The notes beneath the pieces were generated by a model that had not been told where the DNA came from, did no database searches, and saw nothing but the letters and a program-made list of their open reading frames with translations. A stretch of 6,293 nt of DNA from Pseudomonadota bacterium. Its GTDB lineage: Bacteria; Pseudomonadota; Alphaproteobacteria; Sphingomonadales; Sphingomonadaceae. The position numbers were made by a program, and so were the translations under genes. Below are positions 1-5,971 of this stretch, in pieces. Position 1 is the first letter of the stretch. Each line of letters begins with the position of its first letter. The stretch covers positions 1 to 6,293 of the forward strand of contig JAEWIL010000230.1 in assembly GCA_023387085.1 (NCBI GenBank). The letters are read 5' to 3'.

Positions 1-1274
1 TGTCGGGCGTGCCGATCGGGATGAAGGACCTGTTCGCGACGAACGGCGTCCAGACGACCGCCGCGAGCCATATGCTCGAAGGCTTTGTGCCGCGCTATGA
101 ATCGACCGTCTCGCAGAAATTGTGGGACGCGGGCTGCGGGATGCTGGGCAAGCTGAACCTCGATCAGTTTGCGATGGGGTCTTCGAACGAGACGAGCTAT
201 TTCGGCAACGTCATCAGCCCGTGGAAGCGCAAGGATGGCGGCAATGCCGCGCTAGCGCCCGGCGGATCGTCGGGCGGATCGTCGGCGGCGATCGCGGCGC
301 GGCTTTGCCCCGCGGCGACGGGGACCGATACCGGCGGCTCGATCCGCCAGCCCGCGGCCTTCACCGGCATTTCGGGGATCAAGCCGACCTATGGCCGCTG
401 CTCGCGCTGGGGCATCGTCGCGTTCGCCAGCTCGCTCGACCAGGCGGGGCCGATGGCGCGCGACGTTCGCGACTGCGCGATCATGCTCGAAAATATGGCG
501 GGATTTGATCCCAAGGATGCGACGAGCCTCGACTTGCCCGTTCCCAATTGGGAAGCGGCTTTGTCGAGTGATCTCAAAGGCAAGAAGGTCGGTATTCCTA
601 AAGAATATCGCCTCGAAGGCATCGATCCCGAAATCGACGCGATGTGGGACGCCGGCATCGCGATGTTGAAGGACGCCGGGGCCGAAGTCGTCGAGATCAG
701 CCTGCCGCACACCAAATATGCCCTGCCGACCTATTATATCATCGCGCCCGCCGAGGCGTCGTCGAACCTCGCGCGCTATGACGGCGTGCGGTACGGATTG
801 CGCGACCTGCCGCAGGGTGCGGGGCTGCAGGACATGTATGCCGCGACGCGCGCCGAAGGCTTTGGGCCCGAGGTCAAGCGCCGTATCATGATCGGCACCT
901 ATGTGCTGTCGGCCGGTTTCTACGACGCCTATTACACGCAGGCGCAAAAGGTCCGCACGCTGATCGCGCGCGATTTCAACAATGCCTTCGAAAGCTGCGA
1001 CGTGATCCTTGCGCCGACCGCGCCGTCGGCGGCGTTCGGGCTCGGCGAGAAGACCGCCGATCCGCTGTCGATGTATTTGAACGACGTGTTCGCGGTGCCC
1101 GCGAGCCTCGCGGGGCTGCCCGCGATGTCGGTCCCCGCGGCGCTGAACCGCGAAGGCCTGCCGCTGGGGCTCCAGATCATCGGCAAGGCGTTCGACGAGC
1201 AGGGCGTGCTCAACGCCGGGCTGGCAATTGAAGAGCGCGCGGGCTTCAACGCGCGCGCCGAAAAGTGGTGGTAA
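1..1274 (+). CDS. gatA: Glu-tRNA(Gln)/Asp-tRNA(Asn) amidotransferase subunit A, 5'-truncated by window edge
   Basis: GatA is the glutaminase subunit of the cytoplasmic GatCAB complex. It hydrolyses glutamine and passes ammonia to GatB, which amidates Glu-tRNA(Gln) or Asp-tRNA(Asn). The frame is open from base 3 (423 codons before the stop at 1272-1274). About 70 N-terminal residues are missing, judging from the usual length of about 490 and the position of the catalytic lysine. The amidase-signature Ser-cisSer-Lys triad is complete: Lys in PIGMKDLF (codon 24-26), cis-Ser in PGGSSGGSS (first Ser of the pair, 267-269) and the nucleophile in GTDTGGSIRQPAA (Ser codon 339-341). Further family blocks are KPTYGRCSRWG, FASSLDQAGP, LAPTAP and GLPLGLQIIG. 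It is followed one base later by gatB, the normal operon partner; gatC should lie upstream. The GTG at base 9 lies inside the conserved GVPIGMKDLF block and is not the start. Most alphaproteobacteria lack GlnRS, which makes this enzyme essential for Gln-tRNA supply. Confidence 0.98.
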   Translation, partial: SGVPIGMKDLFATNGVQTTAASHMLEGFVPRYESTVSQKLWDAGCGMLGKLNLDQFAMGSSNETSYFGNVISPWKRKDGGNAALAPGGSSGGSSAAIAARLCPAATGTDTGGSIRQPAAFTGISGIKPTYGRCSRWGIVAFASSLDQAGPMARDVRDCAIMLENMAGFDPKDATSLDLPVPNWEAALSSDLKGKKVGIPKEYRLEGIDPEIDAMWDAGIAMLKDAGAEVVEISLPHTKYALPTYYIIAPAEASSNLARYDGVRYGLRDLPQGAGLQDMYAATRAEGFGPEVKRRIMIGTYVLSAGFYDAYYTQAQKVRTLIARDFNNAFESCDVILAPTAPSAAFGLGEKTADPLSMYLNDVFAVPASLAGLPAMSVPAALNREGLPLGLQIIGKAFDEQGVLNAGLAIEERAGFNARAEKWW

Positions 1275-1275
1275 G

Positions 1276-2742
1276 ATGAGCGATTATCGCATCAAGGGCG
1301 AAACCGGCGAGTGGGAGGTTGTGATCGGCCTCGAGGTCCATGCGCAGGTCACCTCCAACGCCAAGCTGTTCTCGGGCGCCGCGACGGCGTTCGGGGCCGA
1401 GCCGAACACGCAGGTGTCGCTCGTGGACGCCGCGATGCCGGGGATGCTGCCGGTGCCCAACCGCGAATGCATCCGCCAGGCGGTGCGCACGGGCATGGCG
1501 ATCGACGCGCAGATCAACAAATGGTCGCGGTTCGACCGCAAGAATTATTTCTACGCCGATCTGCCGCAGGGTTATCAGATTTCACAGCTGTATCATCCGC
1601 TTGTCGGCGAAGGTTCGCTGACGATCGAGGCGGACGAAAAGGCCGGCATCTCCGAGGCGAAGCGGATCGGAATCGAACGCATCCACGTCGAGCAGGACGC
1701 CGGCAAGCTGATGCACGACCAACATCCGACGATGTCCTATGTCGACCTCAACCGCTCGGGCGTCGCGCTGATGGAAATCGTCTCGCGCCCCGACATGCGT
1801 TCGCCCGCCGAGGCGGGGGCCTATGTCCGCAAGCTGCGCTCGATCCTGCGCTATGTCGGCTCGTGCGACGGCAATATGGAAGAGGGCTCGATGCGCGCCG
1901 ACGTCAACGTGTCGGTCCGCAAGCCCGGCGACGAATTCGGCACGCGCACCGAGACGAAGAACGTCAATTCGGTCCGCTTCGTAATGGCGGTGATCGAGGG
2001 CGAGGCGAAACGTCAGGTTGCGCTGATCGAGAGCGGCGGCGAAGTGGTGCAGGAAACGCGCCTGTACGATCCCGACCGTAACGAGACGCGCTCGATGCGG
2101 TCGAAGGAAGACGCGCACGACTATCGCTATTTCCCCGACCCCGACCTGCTGCCGCTCGAACTCGACGATGCGTTCCTCGACGAATGCCGTGCGAGCCTGC
2201 CCGAACTGCCCGACGCCAAGCGCGCGCGATACTTGGGGCTGGGCATTTCGGCCTATAACGCCGACGTGCTGACTGCCGAGGTCGAGGCGGCGCGCTGGTT
2301 CGATACTTTGCTCGAAGCGGGCGCGAAGCCCGCAGCGGCGGCGAACTGGGTGACGAGCGAGCTGTTCGGTGCGCTCAACCGGCTGGGCCGCGACATTACG
2401 GATTCGCCGGTCAGCCCGGCGCAGGCCGCCGAACTGCTCGGCCTTGTCGCCGACGGCACGATTTCGGGCACGATCGCGAAGGCGGTGTTCGAGAAGATGC
2501 TCGAAACGGGCGACGGTGCCGCGGCTATCGTCGATCGCGAAGGGCTCAAGCAGACCAGCGACACCGGCGCAATCGAGGCCGAGATCGCCAAGGTCCTCGC
2601 CGCCAATGCCGACAAGGTCGAGCAGTATAAGGGCGGCAAGGAAGCGCTGTTCGGCTTCTTCGTCGGCCAGACGATGAAGGCGATGCAGGGCAAGGCCAAC
2701 CCGCAGGTTGTCAACGAACTGCTCCGGAAAGCGCTCGGCTGA
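1276..2742 (+). CDS. gatB: Glu-tRNA(Gln)/Asp-tRNA(Asn) amidotransferase subunit B
   Basis: GatB is the kinase/transamidase subunit of GatCAB. It binds the misacylated tRNA, activates the side-chain carboxylate with ATP and adds ammonia channelled from GatA. The 488 residues match the normal family length. The catalytic cradle domain shows VVIGLEVHAQ (residues 15-24, with the Glu and His expected at the metal/ATP site), FGAEPNTQV, FDRKNYFYADLPQGYQISQ (86-104), DAGK (141-144), VDLNRSGVALMEIVSRPDMR (156-175), DGNMEEGSMRADVNVSVR (198-215), GTRTETKNVNSVRF and RSMRSKEDAHDYRYFPDPD (272-290). The C-terminal third is the helical and YqeY-like tail that contacts tRNA, ending in NPQVVNELLRKALG. The ATG at 1276 is one base after the gatA stop and gives the conserved distance to the first motif. 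A TTG 48 bases upstream lies inside gatA and is unlikely. No strong Shine-Dalgarno precedes it (a GTGGTGG run at 1265-1271 at best), consistent with translational coupling to gatA. Confidence 0.98.
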   Translation: MSDYRIKGETGEWEVVIGLEVHAQVTSNAKLFSGAATAFGAEPNTQVSLVDAAMPGMLPVPNRECIRQAVRTGMAIDAQINKWSRFDRKNYFYADLPQGYQISQLYHPLVGEGSLTIEADEKAGISEAKRIGIERIHVEQDAGKLMHDQHPTMSYVDLNRSGVALMEIVSRPDMRSPAEAGAYVRKLRSILRYVGSCDGNMEEGSMRADVNVSVRKPGDEFGTRTETKNVNSVRFVMAVIEGEAKRQVALIESGGEVVQETRLYDPDRNETRSMRSKEDAHDYRYFPDPDLLPLELDDAFLDECRASLPELPDAKRARYLGLGISAYNADVLTAEVEAARWFDTLLEAGAKPAAAANWVTSELFGALNRLGRDITDSPVSPAQAAELLGLVADGTISGTIAKAVFEKMLETGDGAAAIVDREGLKQTSDTGAIEAEIAKVLAANADKVEQYKGGKEALFGFFVGQTMKAMQGKANPQVVNELLRKALG

Positions 2743-2782
2743 TCGCGAGTGATCCGGTTCACAGCAAATGCAGCAACAGCGA

Positions 2783-2816
2783 TGTCATACGCATTGGAAT
2801 CGATGCGAAAATGACA
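2783..2816 (+). repeat. two-part inverted repeat / stem-loop ahead of the 160-aa secreted protein gene
   Basis: An upper stem pairs CGCATTG (2790-2796) with CGATGCG (2801-2807), seven pairs including one G-U, around a GAAT tetraloop. A lower stem pairs TGTCAT (2783-2788) with ATGACA (2811-2816), six Watson-Crick pairs. The two stems are separated by an A/AAA internal loop. The 3' foot lies five bases before the AGGG of the next gene's ribosome binding site, and no T-run follows. It is therefore not a standard intrinsic terminator. It could be a 5'-UTR structure that affects initiation, an mRNA processing or stability element, or a DNA operator. The pairing is read directly; the function is unknown. 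Confidence 0.4.
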
Positions 2817-2833
2817 GCAAAGGGTGGATGGTG

Positions 2834-3316
2834 ATGAAGCAGTATCTTGGTCCCGTCGCCGGTGTTCTGCATCTTGCCCTCGGCAGCGTCGCAAGCGCAG
2901 CGCCCGCGCCTCCCATCACCGAAGGCTATGACTGGACCATGCGCGTCAACGACGAGGAACGCACGCAAAGCGCGATCCTCGCCTATGAGATCGCCGACAC
3001 CGACGACCAGCCGCTGGCGTTCAGCTGCGAGGAGGGCGGAAACCGCATCTTCGCCAGCATCACCGGCGGCGATCCCGAACTGACCGCGATCGAACTGGTT
3101 TCGGGCGATGCACGGCTTAAGCTGAGCGGGACGACCGACACCGAGGAAATGCCCTATTTCCTGTCCGAAGAAATCGCGGGCGGATCGCCGCTCATCCACG
3201 CCTTCGCCGCGAACGGCTGGCTGCGCCTGATCGCTTCGGGCGAAACGACCGACATGGCTGCGACCGCCAAGGGCAAAGATGCAATCGCGCGGTTCGTGCG
3301 CTTCTGTACGCACTAA
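2834..3316 (+). CDS. small secreted/periplasmic protein of unknown function with one Cys pair
   Basis: I do not recognise a named family. The 160-residue product starts with a Sec signal peptide: MK, a hydrophobic core around residues 5-20, and a probable cleavage site after ASA (residues 20-22) before APAPP. The mature part has alternating beta-type segments, GYDWTMRVNDEER, QPLAFSCEEGGNRIFASITG and TAIELVSGDARLKLSG, then a segment ending IARFVRFCTH. Its only mature cysteines, Cys65 and Cys158, could form a disulfide closing a small beta domain. The pattern 'xxFxCxxGG ... hydrophobic ... FxxFC' recalls small periplasmic proteins common in alphaproteobacteria. Start choice: ATG 2828, GTG 2831 and ATG 2834 are in frame; AGGG at 2821-2824 (with a preceding A-run) is best spaced for 2834 and too close to 2828. 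The more distant ATG at 2768 would put a non-signal-like, Cys/His-rich stretch before the signal peptide and run through the stem-loop. It lies 91 bases after gatB and may be its own transcription unit. No promoter stands out. Confidence 0.8.
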   Translation: MKQYLGPVAGVLHLALGSVASAAPAPPITEGYDWTMRVNDEERTQSAILAYEIADTDDQPLAFSCEEGGNRIFASITGGDPELTAIELVSGDARLKLSGTTDTEEMPYFLSEEIAGGSPLIHAFAANGWLRLIASGETTDMAATAKGKDAIARFVRFCTH

Positions 3317-3317
3317 G

Positions 3318-3355
3318 GCCGCAATCGCTTTCGGACCCGTGTTGCGCTTTGCGGC
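3318..3355 (+). repeat. 7-bp inverted repeat just after the 160-aa gene
   Basis: GCCGCAA (3318-3324) is matched perfectly by TTGCGGC (3349-3355), with a 24-base spacer that can form little extra pairing. It begins two bases after the stop codon at 3314-3316, a position where a 3'-end structure would be useful. The arm is short, the loop long and there is no T-run, so a factor-independent terminator is unlikely. It may be chance. The rest of the 153-base spacer to the next gene holds no ORF or RNA gene that I can support. Confidence 0.2.
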
Positions 3356-3426
3356 GATCCATCCAGGTTGGTCCATTCCGCCTCTTGTGGTCCTCATTGC
3401 GGTTGGGCACACGCATGAACGGCTTG

Positions 3427-3448
3427 GGTCGAAACTTCCGAGTCGACC
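3427..3448 (+). repeat. short inverted repeat in the leader of the three-gene cluster
   Basis: GGTCGA (3427-3432) and TCGACC (3443-3448) are perfect 6-bp arms around a 10-base loop. Two more pairs (TT 3424-3425 with AA 3449-3450) are possible if one G bulges. The element ends ten bases before the G-run that serves as ribosome binding site for the gene at 3470. It could be a regulator-binding dyad or a leader hairpin. No convincing -35/-10 pair was found around it, so its role is open. Confidence 0.25.
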
Positions 3449-3457
3449 AATTCGTCC

Positions 3458-3463
3458 GGGGGG
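3458..3463 (+). promoter_or_regulatory. G-rich ribosome binding site that favours the start at 3470
   Basis: A run of six G (3458-3463) directly touches the ATG at 3464, which is too close for initiation there. It lies six bases before the in-frame ATG at 3470, a normal spacing. This favours the second ATG and a product starting MSKNGLW. Confidence 0.45.
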
Positions 3464-3469
3464 ATGGGG

Positions 3470-4213
3470 ATGTCGAAGAATGGATTGTGGGTCGCCGCGA
3501 TGGCGGCGGGGCTTTGCTTTGCTGCGCCCATGGCACATGGTCAGGAAAAGAGCGCGACGCGGGAAGGGTTTTCTACCCAATCGCTGAGCGGACAGAAAAT
3601 CCTTCTCTTCCGGCCGTCGGTGTGGGTCGGCGAGCAATCGACGGGAGGCACGCCCGAACCCAATGCGGACTGGACCGCCCAAGCCCGTGAATTGTTGAAT
3701 CAGGAACTGACGCGCCGACAGGGCGAATTCAGCAACGAACTGATCATCGAGCCCGACATGGTCGGGGAAGACGCAAGGATATTTTCCGAACATCGTGCCT
3801 TGTTCAGTTCGGTGGCCAATTCGGTTGTGAATTACCAGTTCTTTGCCGGCAATCGCCTTCCGACGCGAAAAAACAAGCCGTTCGAATGGACGTTGGGGGA
3901 AGGGACGAAGGCAATCGCCGAAAAGACGGGCGCGAAATACGGCCTCTTCGTCACGACCGAAGATCAATATGGTTCGTTCGGCCGCAAGCTGTTCCAGTTC
4001 ATGGCGGCCGGATTGGTGGGCGTCGGCGTCAAGTCCGGCGAGCATGTCGGTTATGCGGGGCTCGTGGATCTGGAAACGGGCAATCTCGTCTGGCTGAACG
4101 CCGATGAACAAATGGGCGGCGACGTCCGCACCGAAGAGGGTATGCAAAAGCGGGTGGCCCAACTGCTCGAGGATTTTCCAGGCCTGAAATCCGTCGCTTC
4201 GGCCGCAAAATGA
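3470..4213 (+). CDS. exported protein of unknown function, CsgG/LpoB-like outline, first gene of the M48 protease cluster
   Basis: The 247-residue product has a Sec signal peptide (hydrophobic residues 6-20, likely cleavage after AHG at 22-24). Cys16 lies in AGLC, which does not fit a lipobox because the residue before Cys is Leu, so it is probably a soluble periplasmic protein. The mature part opens with a beta strand, KILLFRPSVWVGE (43-55), then a helix, DWTAQARELLNQELTRR (67-83). Near the middle is LGEGTKAIAEKTGAKYGLFVTTEDQYGS (142-169). It ends with GYAGLVDLETGNLVWLN (194-210), GGDVRTEEG and a helix VAQLLEDFP. A leading strand-helix unit, a 'GAKY-hydrophobic' strand and a 'VDLETGxxVW' hairpin resemble CsgG, LpoB and GNA1162-type periplasmic proteins; this is pattern resemblance only. 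Its stop overlaps the start of the M48 protease gene (ATGA, 4210-4213), which argues for a joint function. Codon use looks somewhat less GC-biased than in gatAB. Start chosen by RBS spacing; ATG 3464 would add two residues. Confidence 0.82.
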   Translation: MSKNGLWVAAMAAGLCFAAPMAHGQEKSATREGFSTQSLSGQKILLFRPSVWVGEQSTGGTPEPNADWTAQARELLNQELTRRQGEFSNELIIEPDMVGEDARIFSEHRALFSSVANSVVNYQFFAGNRLPTRKNKPFEWTLGEGTKAIAEKTGAKYGLFVTTEDQYGSFGRKLFQFMAAGLVGVGVKSGEHVGYAGLVDLETGNLVWLNADEQMGGDVRTEEGMQKRVAQLLEDFPGLKSVASAAK

Positions 4214-5379
4214 TTCGCCCTCTGGTTTTGGCGGCCGTGCTGCTTGCCGCCGGTCCCCTGTCGGCCAAGGACGAGGCATTTGAGCGCCCGACCTATGCCG
4301 GCGCCTATGAGCCGCAGGGTGTCGATGAACGCGGGTTATGGATGGAACTCGACGAACACGAACGGGGGTTTCGCGACTCTCCTCTTGTGGTTCGGGACGA
4401 AGCGCTCACGCAGTATGTCAAAACCGTGCTGTGCAAAACCGTCGGCGACGATCGCTGCGCGGCAACGCGCGTCTATATCGTTCAGGAAAAGAGCTTCAAC
4501 GCGAGCATGGCGCCGAACGGGCTAATGGTCGTCCATACCGGCCTCCTCGCGCGCGTCTATTCGGAGGCCGAACTCGCCACCATCCTGGGGCATGAATTTG
4601 CCCATTTCGAACTTCGGCACACGCTGAACGGCTTCAAGAAACGGCGGACCGGAACCGATATAATGGCGTGGTTGAGCTTGAGCGGTGCCGCCATCGGGCA
4701 GAGCGCGGCGCTCGCCCAAGGTGCCGTGGCAACGGGGTTGTTCAGCTTCAATCGCGAGCAGGAAATGGCTGCCGACATGCTGTCCGCCTCCTACATTCGC
4801 GCCTCATCCTATCCGCTGAAGGCCTCGATCGTCTGGAAGCGGTTGATGGAAGAAGAGGATGCCCTGCGCGCCGAACGGAAATTGCGTAAGGTCCGGCGGT
4901 TCTCGCCGGGCATAGCCGATACCCATCCGACCGATTTGCAGAGGTTCGCCTATTTTTCAGAACTCGAAGCCCAACCGGGCGCACTGGAAGGCGATGAGGG
5001 AGCCGCTGCCTACCGCGAAGCGACCGCACGCGTGCTGCCGACGCTGTTCGACGCCATTGTCAAAAGCAACGAATTTGCAGGCGCTGATTATGTGCTGCAA
5101 AGCCGCGGGAATGCGCTCGGGTGGGATGGTCTGCTGCTCTATGCGCGTGGCGAACTCTATCGCCTGCGCGGCAATCCTCGCGATCTGGTGACCGCCCGTC
5201 AGCTATATGAGCAGGCTATCTCGACAGGCTCGGCGCCTGCCGAGGCTTGGCGCGGGGCGGGTTTGACTGCGCTTCGCGGCGGTGACAGCGCCACCGGGCG
5301 CGCCGCTTTGACTGAATATCTCACCCGCTCGCCCGCTGCGTCCGACGCGGCGGCAGTGAAAATATTGCTGGAGAATTGA
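4210..5379 (+). CDS. exported M48-family zinc metalloprotease with C-terminal TPR-like region
   Basis: This is a gluzincin peptidase of family M48 (BepA/LoiP-like group). A signal peptide (residues 1-19, cleavage after LSA before KDE) sends it to the periplasm. The catalytic motif HEFAH at 128-132 supplies two zinc ligands and the catalytic Glu129. The third ligand is Glu185 in NREQEMAAD (181-189), matching the family pattern R-x-x-E-x-x-A-D. The DTHPT block at 237-241 is the conserved downstream His-Pro motif. APNGLMVVHTGLL (101-113) is the usual strand before the active-site helix. Cys75 and Cys83 lie close together and probably form a disulfide. Residues 150-180 are an Ala/Gly-rich apolar stretch often seen between the two M48 motifs. 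The C-terminal region (about 306-385, GDLxxARGELYRLRGN-type and ATGRAALTEYL segments) looks like two TPR-type helical pairs, as in BepA, for partner or substrate binding. ATG overlaps the upstream stop by four bases, and the next gene follows after one base. All catalytic residues are present, so it should be active. The substrate is unknown; BepA-like proteases act on outer-membrane protein assembly. Confidence 0.93.
   Translation: MIRPLVLAAVLLAAGPLSAKDEAFERPTYAGAYEPQGVDERGLWMELDEHERGFRDSPLVVRDEALTQYVKTVLCKTVGDDRCAATRVYIVQEKSFNASMAPNGLMVVHTGLLARVYSEAELATILGHEFAHFELRHTLNGFKKRRTGTDIMAWLSLSGAAIGQSAALAQGAVATGLFSFNREQEMAADMLSASYIRASSYPLKASIVWKRLMEEEDALRAERKLRKVRRFSPGIADTHPTDLQRFAYFSELEAQPGALEGDEGAAAYREATARVLPTLFDAIVKSNEFAGADYVLQSRGNALGWDGLLLYARGELYRLRGNPRDLVTARQLYEQAISTGSAPAEAWRGAGLTALRGGDSATGRAALTEYLTRSPAASDAAAVKILLEN
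5370..5373 (+). promoter_or_regulatory. ribosome binding site of the third cluster gene, inside the M48 coding end
   Basis: GGAG at 5370-5373 lies seven bases before the ATG at 5381 and inside the last codons of the M48 gene. It gives the 196-residue gene its own good initiation signal in addition to coupling through the one-base gap. Confidence 0.6.
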
Positions 5380-5380
5380 C

Positions 5381-5971
5381 ATGTTCAAGACCCGTGGATT
5401 GGTGATCGTCGCTGGGGTTGTCGCGATGGTATGGAGCTCGGCGGCGATGGCGGGCTGGAAGTTGATGGCGGGCCAGCAATCGGCCAAGGTCGATAGTCTC
5501 TCCGTTACCCCGCAAAGCGACTGGAACCAAGGTGGGCGTCCCGGAGATCAAGGACGGGTTTGGACACAGGATGGCGTCGGCCTGAACGCGATCGAATTCT
5601 TCTCCGCCGTTCCCGATGGGGCCCCGATGTACAAGGAGCGCGACAAGAAAAATAACCCCATGCCGAAGTTCGACAGCAAGCTGTTGCTCCCCGAACTGGC
5701 CGATTTTTTCGAACGCAGCTTTCGCGCCCAGAACCAGATATCGGACTTTGCCATATTGGAATCGACCCCGGCGGACATCGGGGGGCGCCGGGGGCTTGCG
5801 GTTCGGTACCGCTATACGATGCCCAATGAGGAATTGACGCGGCTGGGCGAAGCGCGACTGGCGGTTGTCGATGGCAAGCTTTATGTGGCGAATTTCTATG
5901 CGCCGCAGTTGCATTATTTCAGTGCGGGTCTCCCGGAAGCGCGGGCGATGATGGAGCGCGCGCGCTTCTAA
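5381..5971 (+). CDS. exported protein of unknown function, third gene of the M48 protease cluster
   Basis: The product of 196 residues begins with MFKTRG, a hydrophobic core (7-22) and a likely signal-peptidase I site after AMA (22-24) before GW. There is no Cys anywhere, so it is neither a lipoprotein nor disulfide-bonded. Visible blocks are KVDSLSVTPQSDWNQ (36-50), RVWTQDGVGLNAIEFFSAVPDG (59-80), a basic KERDKKNNPMPKF stretch (85-97), LLLPELADFFERSF (101-114), then beta-type segments LESTPADIGGRRGLAVRYRY (126-145) and GEARLAVVDGKLYVANFYAP (156-175), and a final helix LPEARAMMERARF. The 'LTVTP..W' and 'DGxxLNxIEFF' style and the closing 'VDGKLYVANFYAP' are familiar from unnamed secreted proteins of sphingomonads, and the alpha/beta layout could resemble PsbP/DUF1795-like domains, but I cannot assign a function. 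It starts one base after the M48 stop with GGAG upstream. Its TAA overlaps the stop of the opposing minus-strand gene. Confidence 0.85.
   Translation: MFKTRGLVIVAGVVAMVWSSAAMAGWKLMAGQQSAKVDSLSVTPQSDWNQGGRPGDQGRVWTQDGVGLNAIEFFSAVPDGAPMYKERDKKNNPMPKFDSKLLLPELADFFERSFRAQNQISDFAILESTPADIGGRRGLAVRYRYTMPNEELTRLGEARLAVVDGKLYVANFYAPQLHYFSAGLPEARAMMERARF

Noticed and set aside
261..283. 12-base direct repeat (GGCGGATCGTC twice)
   Set aside because: It encodes the GGSSGGSS amidase-signature loop of GatA, so the repeat is explained by the protein motif.
252..947. 231-codon minus-strand frame inside gatA
   Set aside because: It is antisense to conserved amidase-signature sequence, and its composition is that of a GC-bias shadow.
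1311..2081. 256-codon plus-strand frame inside gatB in a different phase
   Set aside because: It overlaps the fully conserved GatB frame and its translation is Arg/Gly-rich with no motif; a frame shadow.
2741..2754. GATC...GATC dyad just after gatB as a possible terminator
   Set aside because: The stem is only 4 bp with no T-run; too weak to call.
3367..3426. TTG-containing hexamers tested as -35 boxes for the three-gene cluster
   Set aside because: No acceptable -10 hexamer lies 16-18 bases downstream of TTGGTC, TTGTGG or TTGCGG.
3464..3466. First in-frame ATG of the 247-aa gene as its start
   Set aside because: It is immediately next to the G-run, leaving no spacer; the ATG at 3470 has a normal six-base spacing.
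2759..4279. 506-codon open frame on the minus strand spanning the 160-aa gene, the spacer and the 247-aa gene
   Set aside because: It is Arg/Pro/Gly-rich without recognisable domains and lies antisense to two plus-strand genes with clear signal peptides and good starts. Long antisense open frames are expected in GC-biased codon use.
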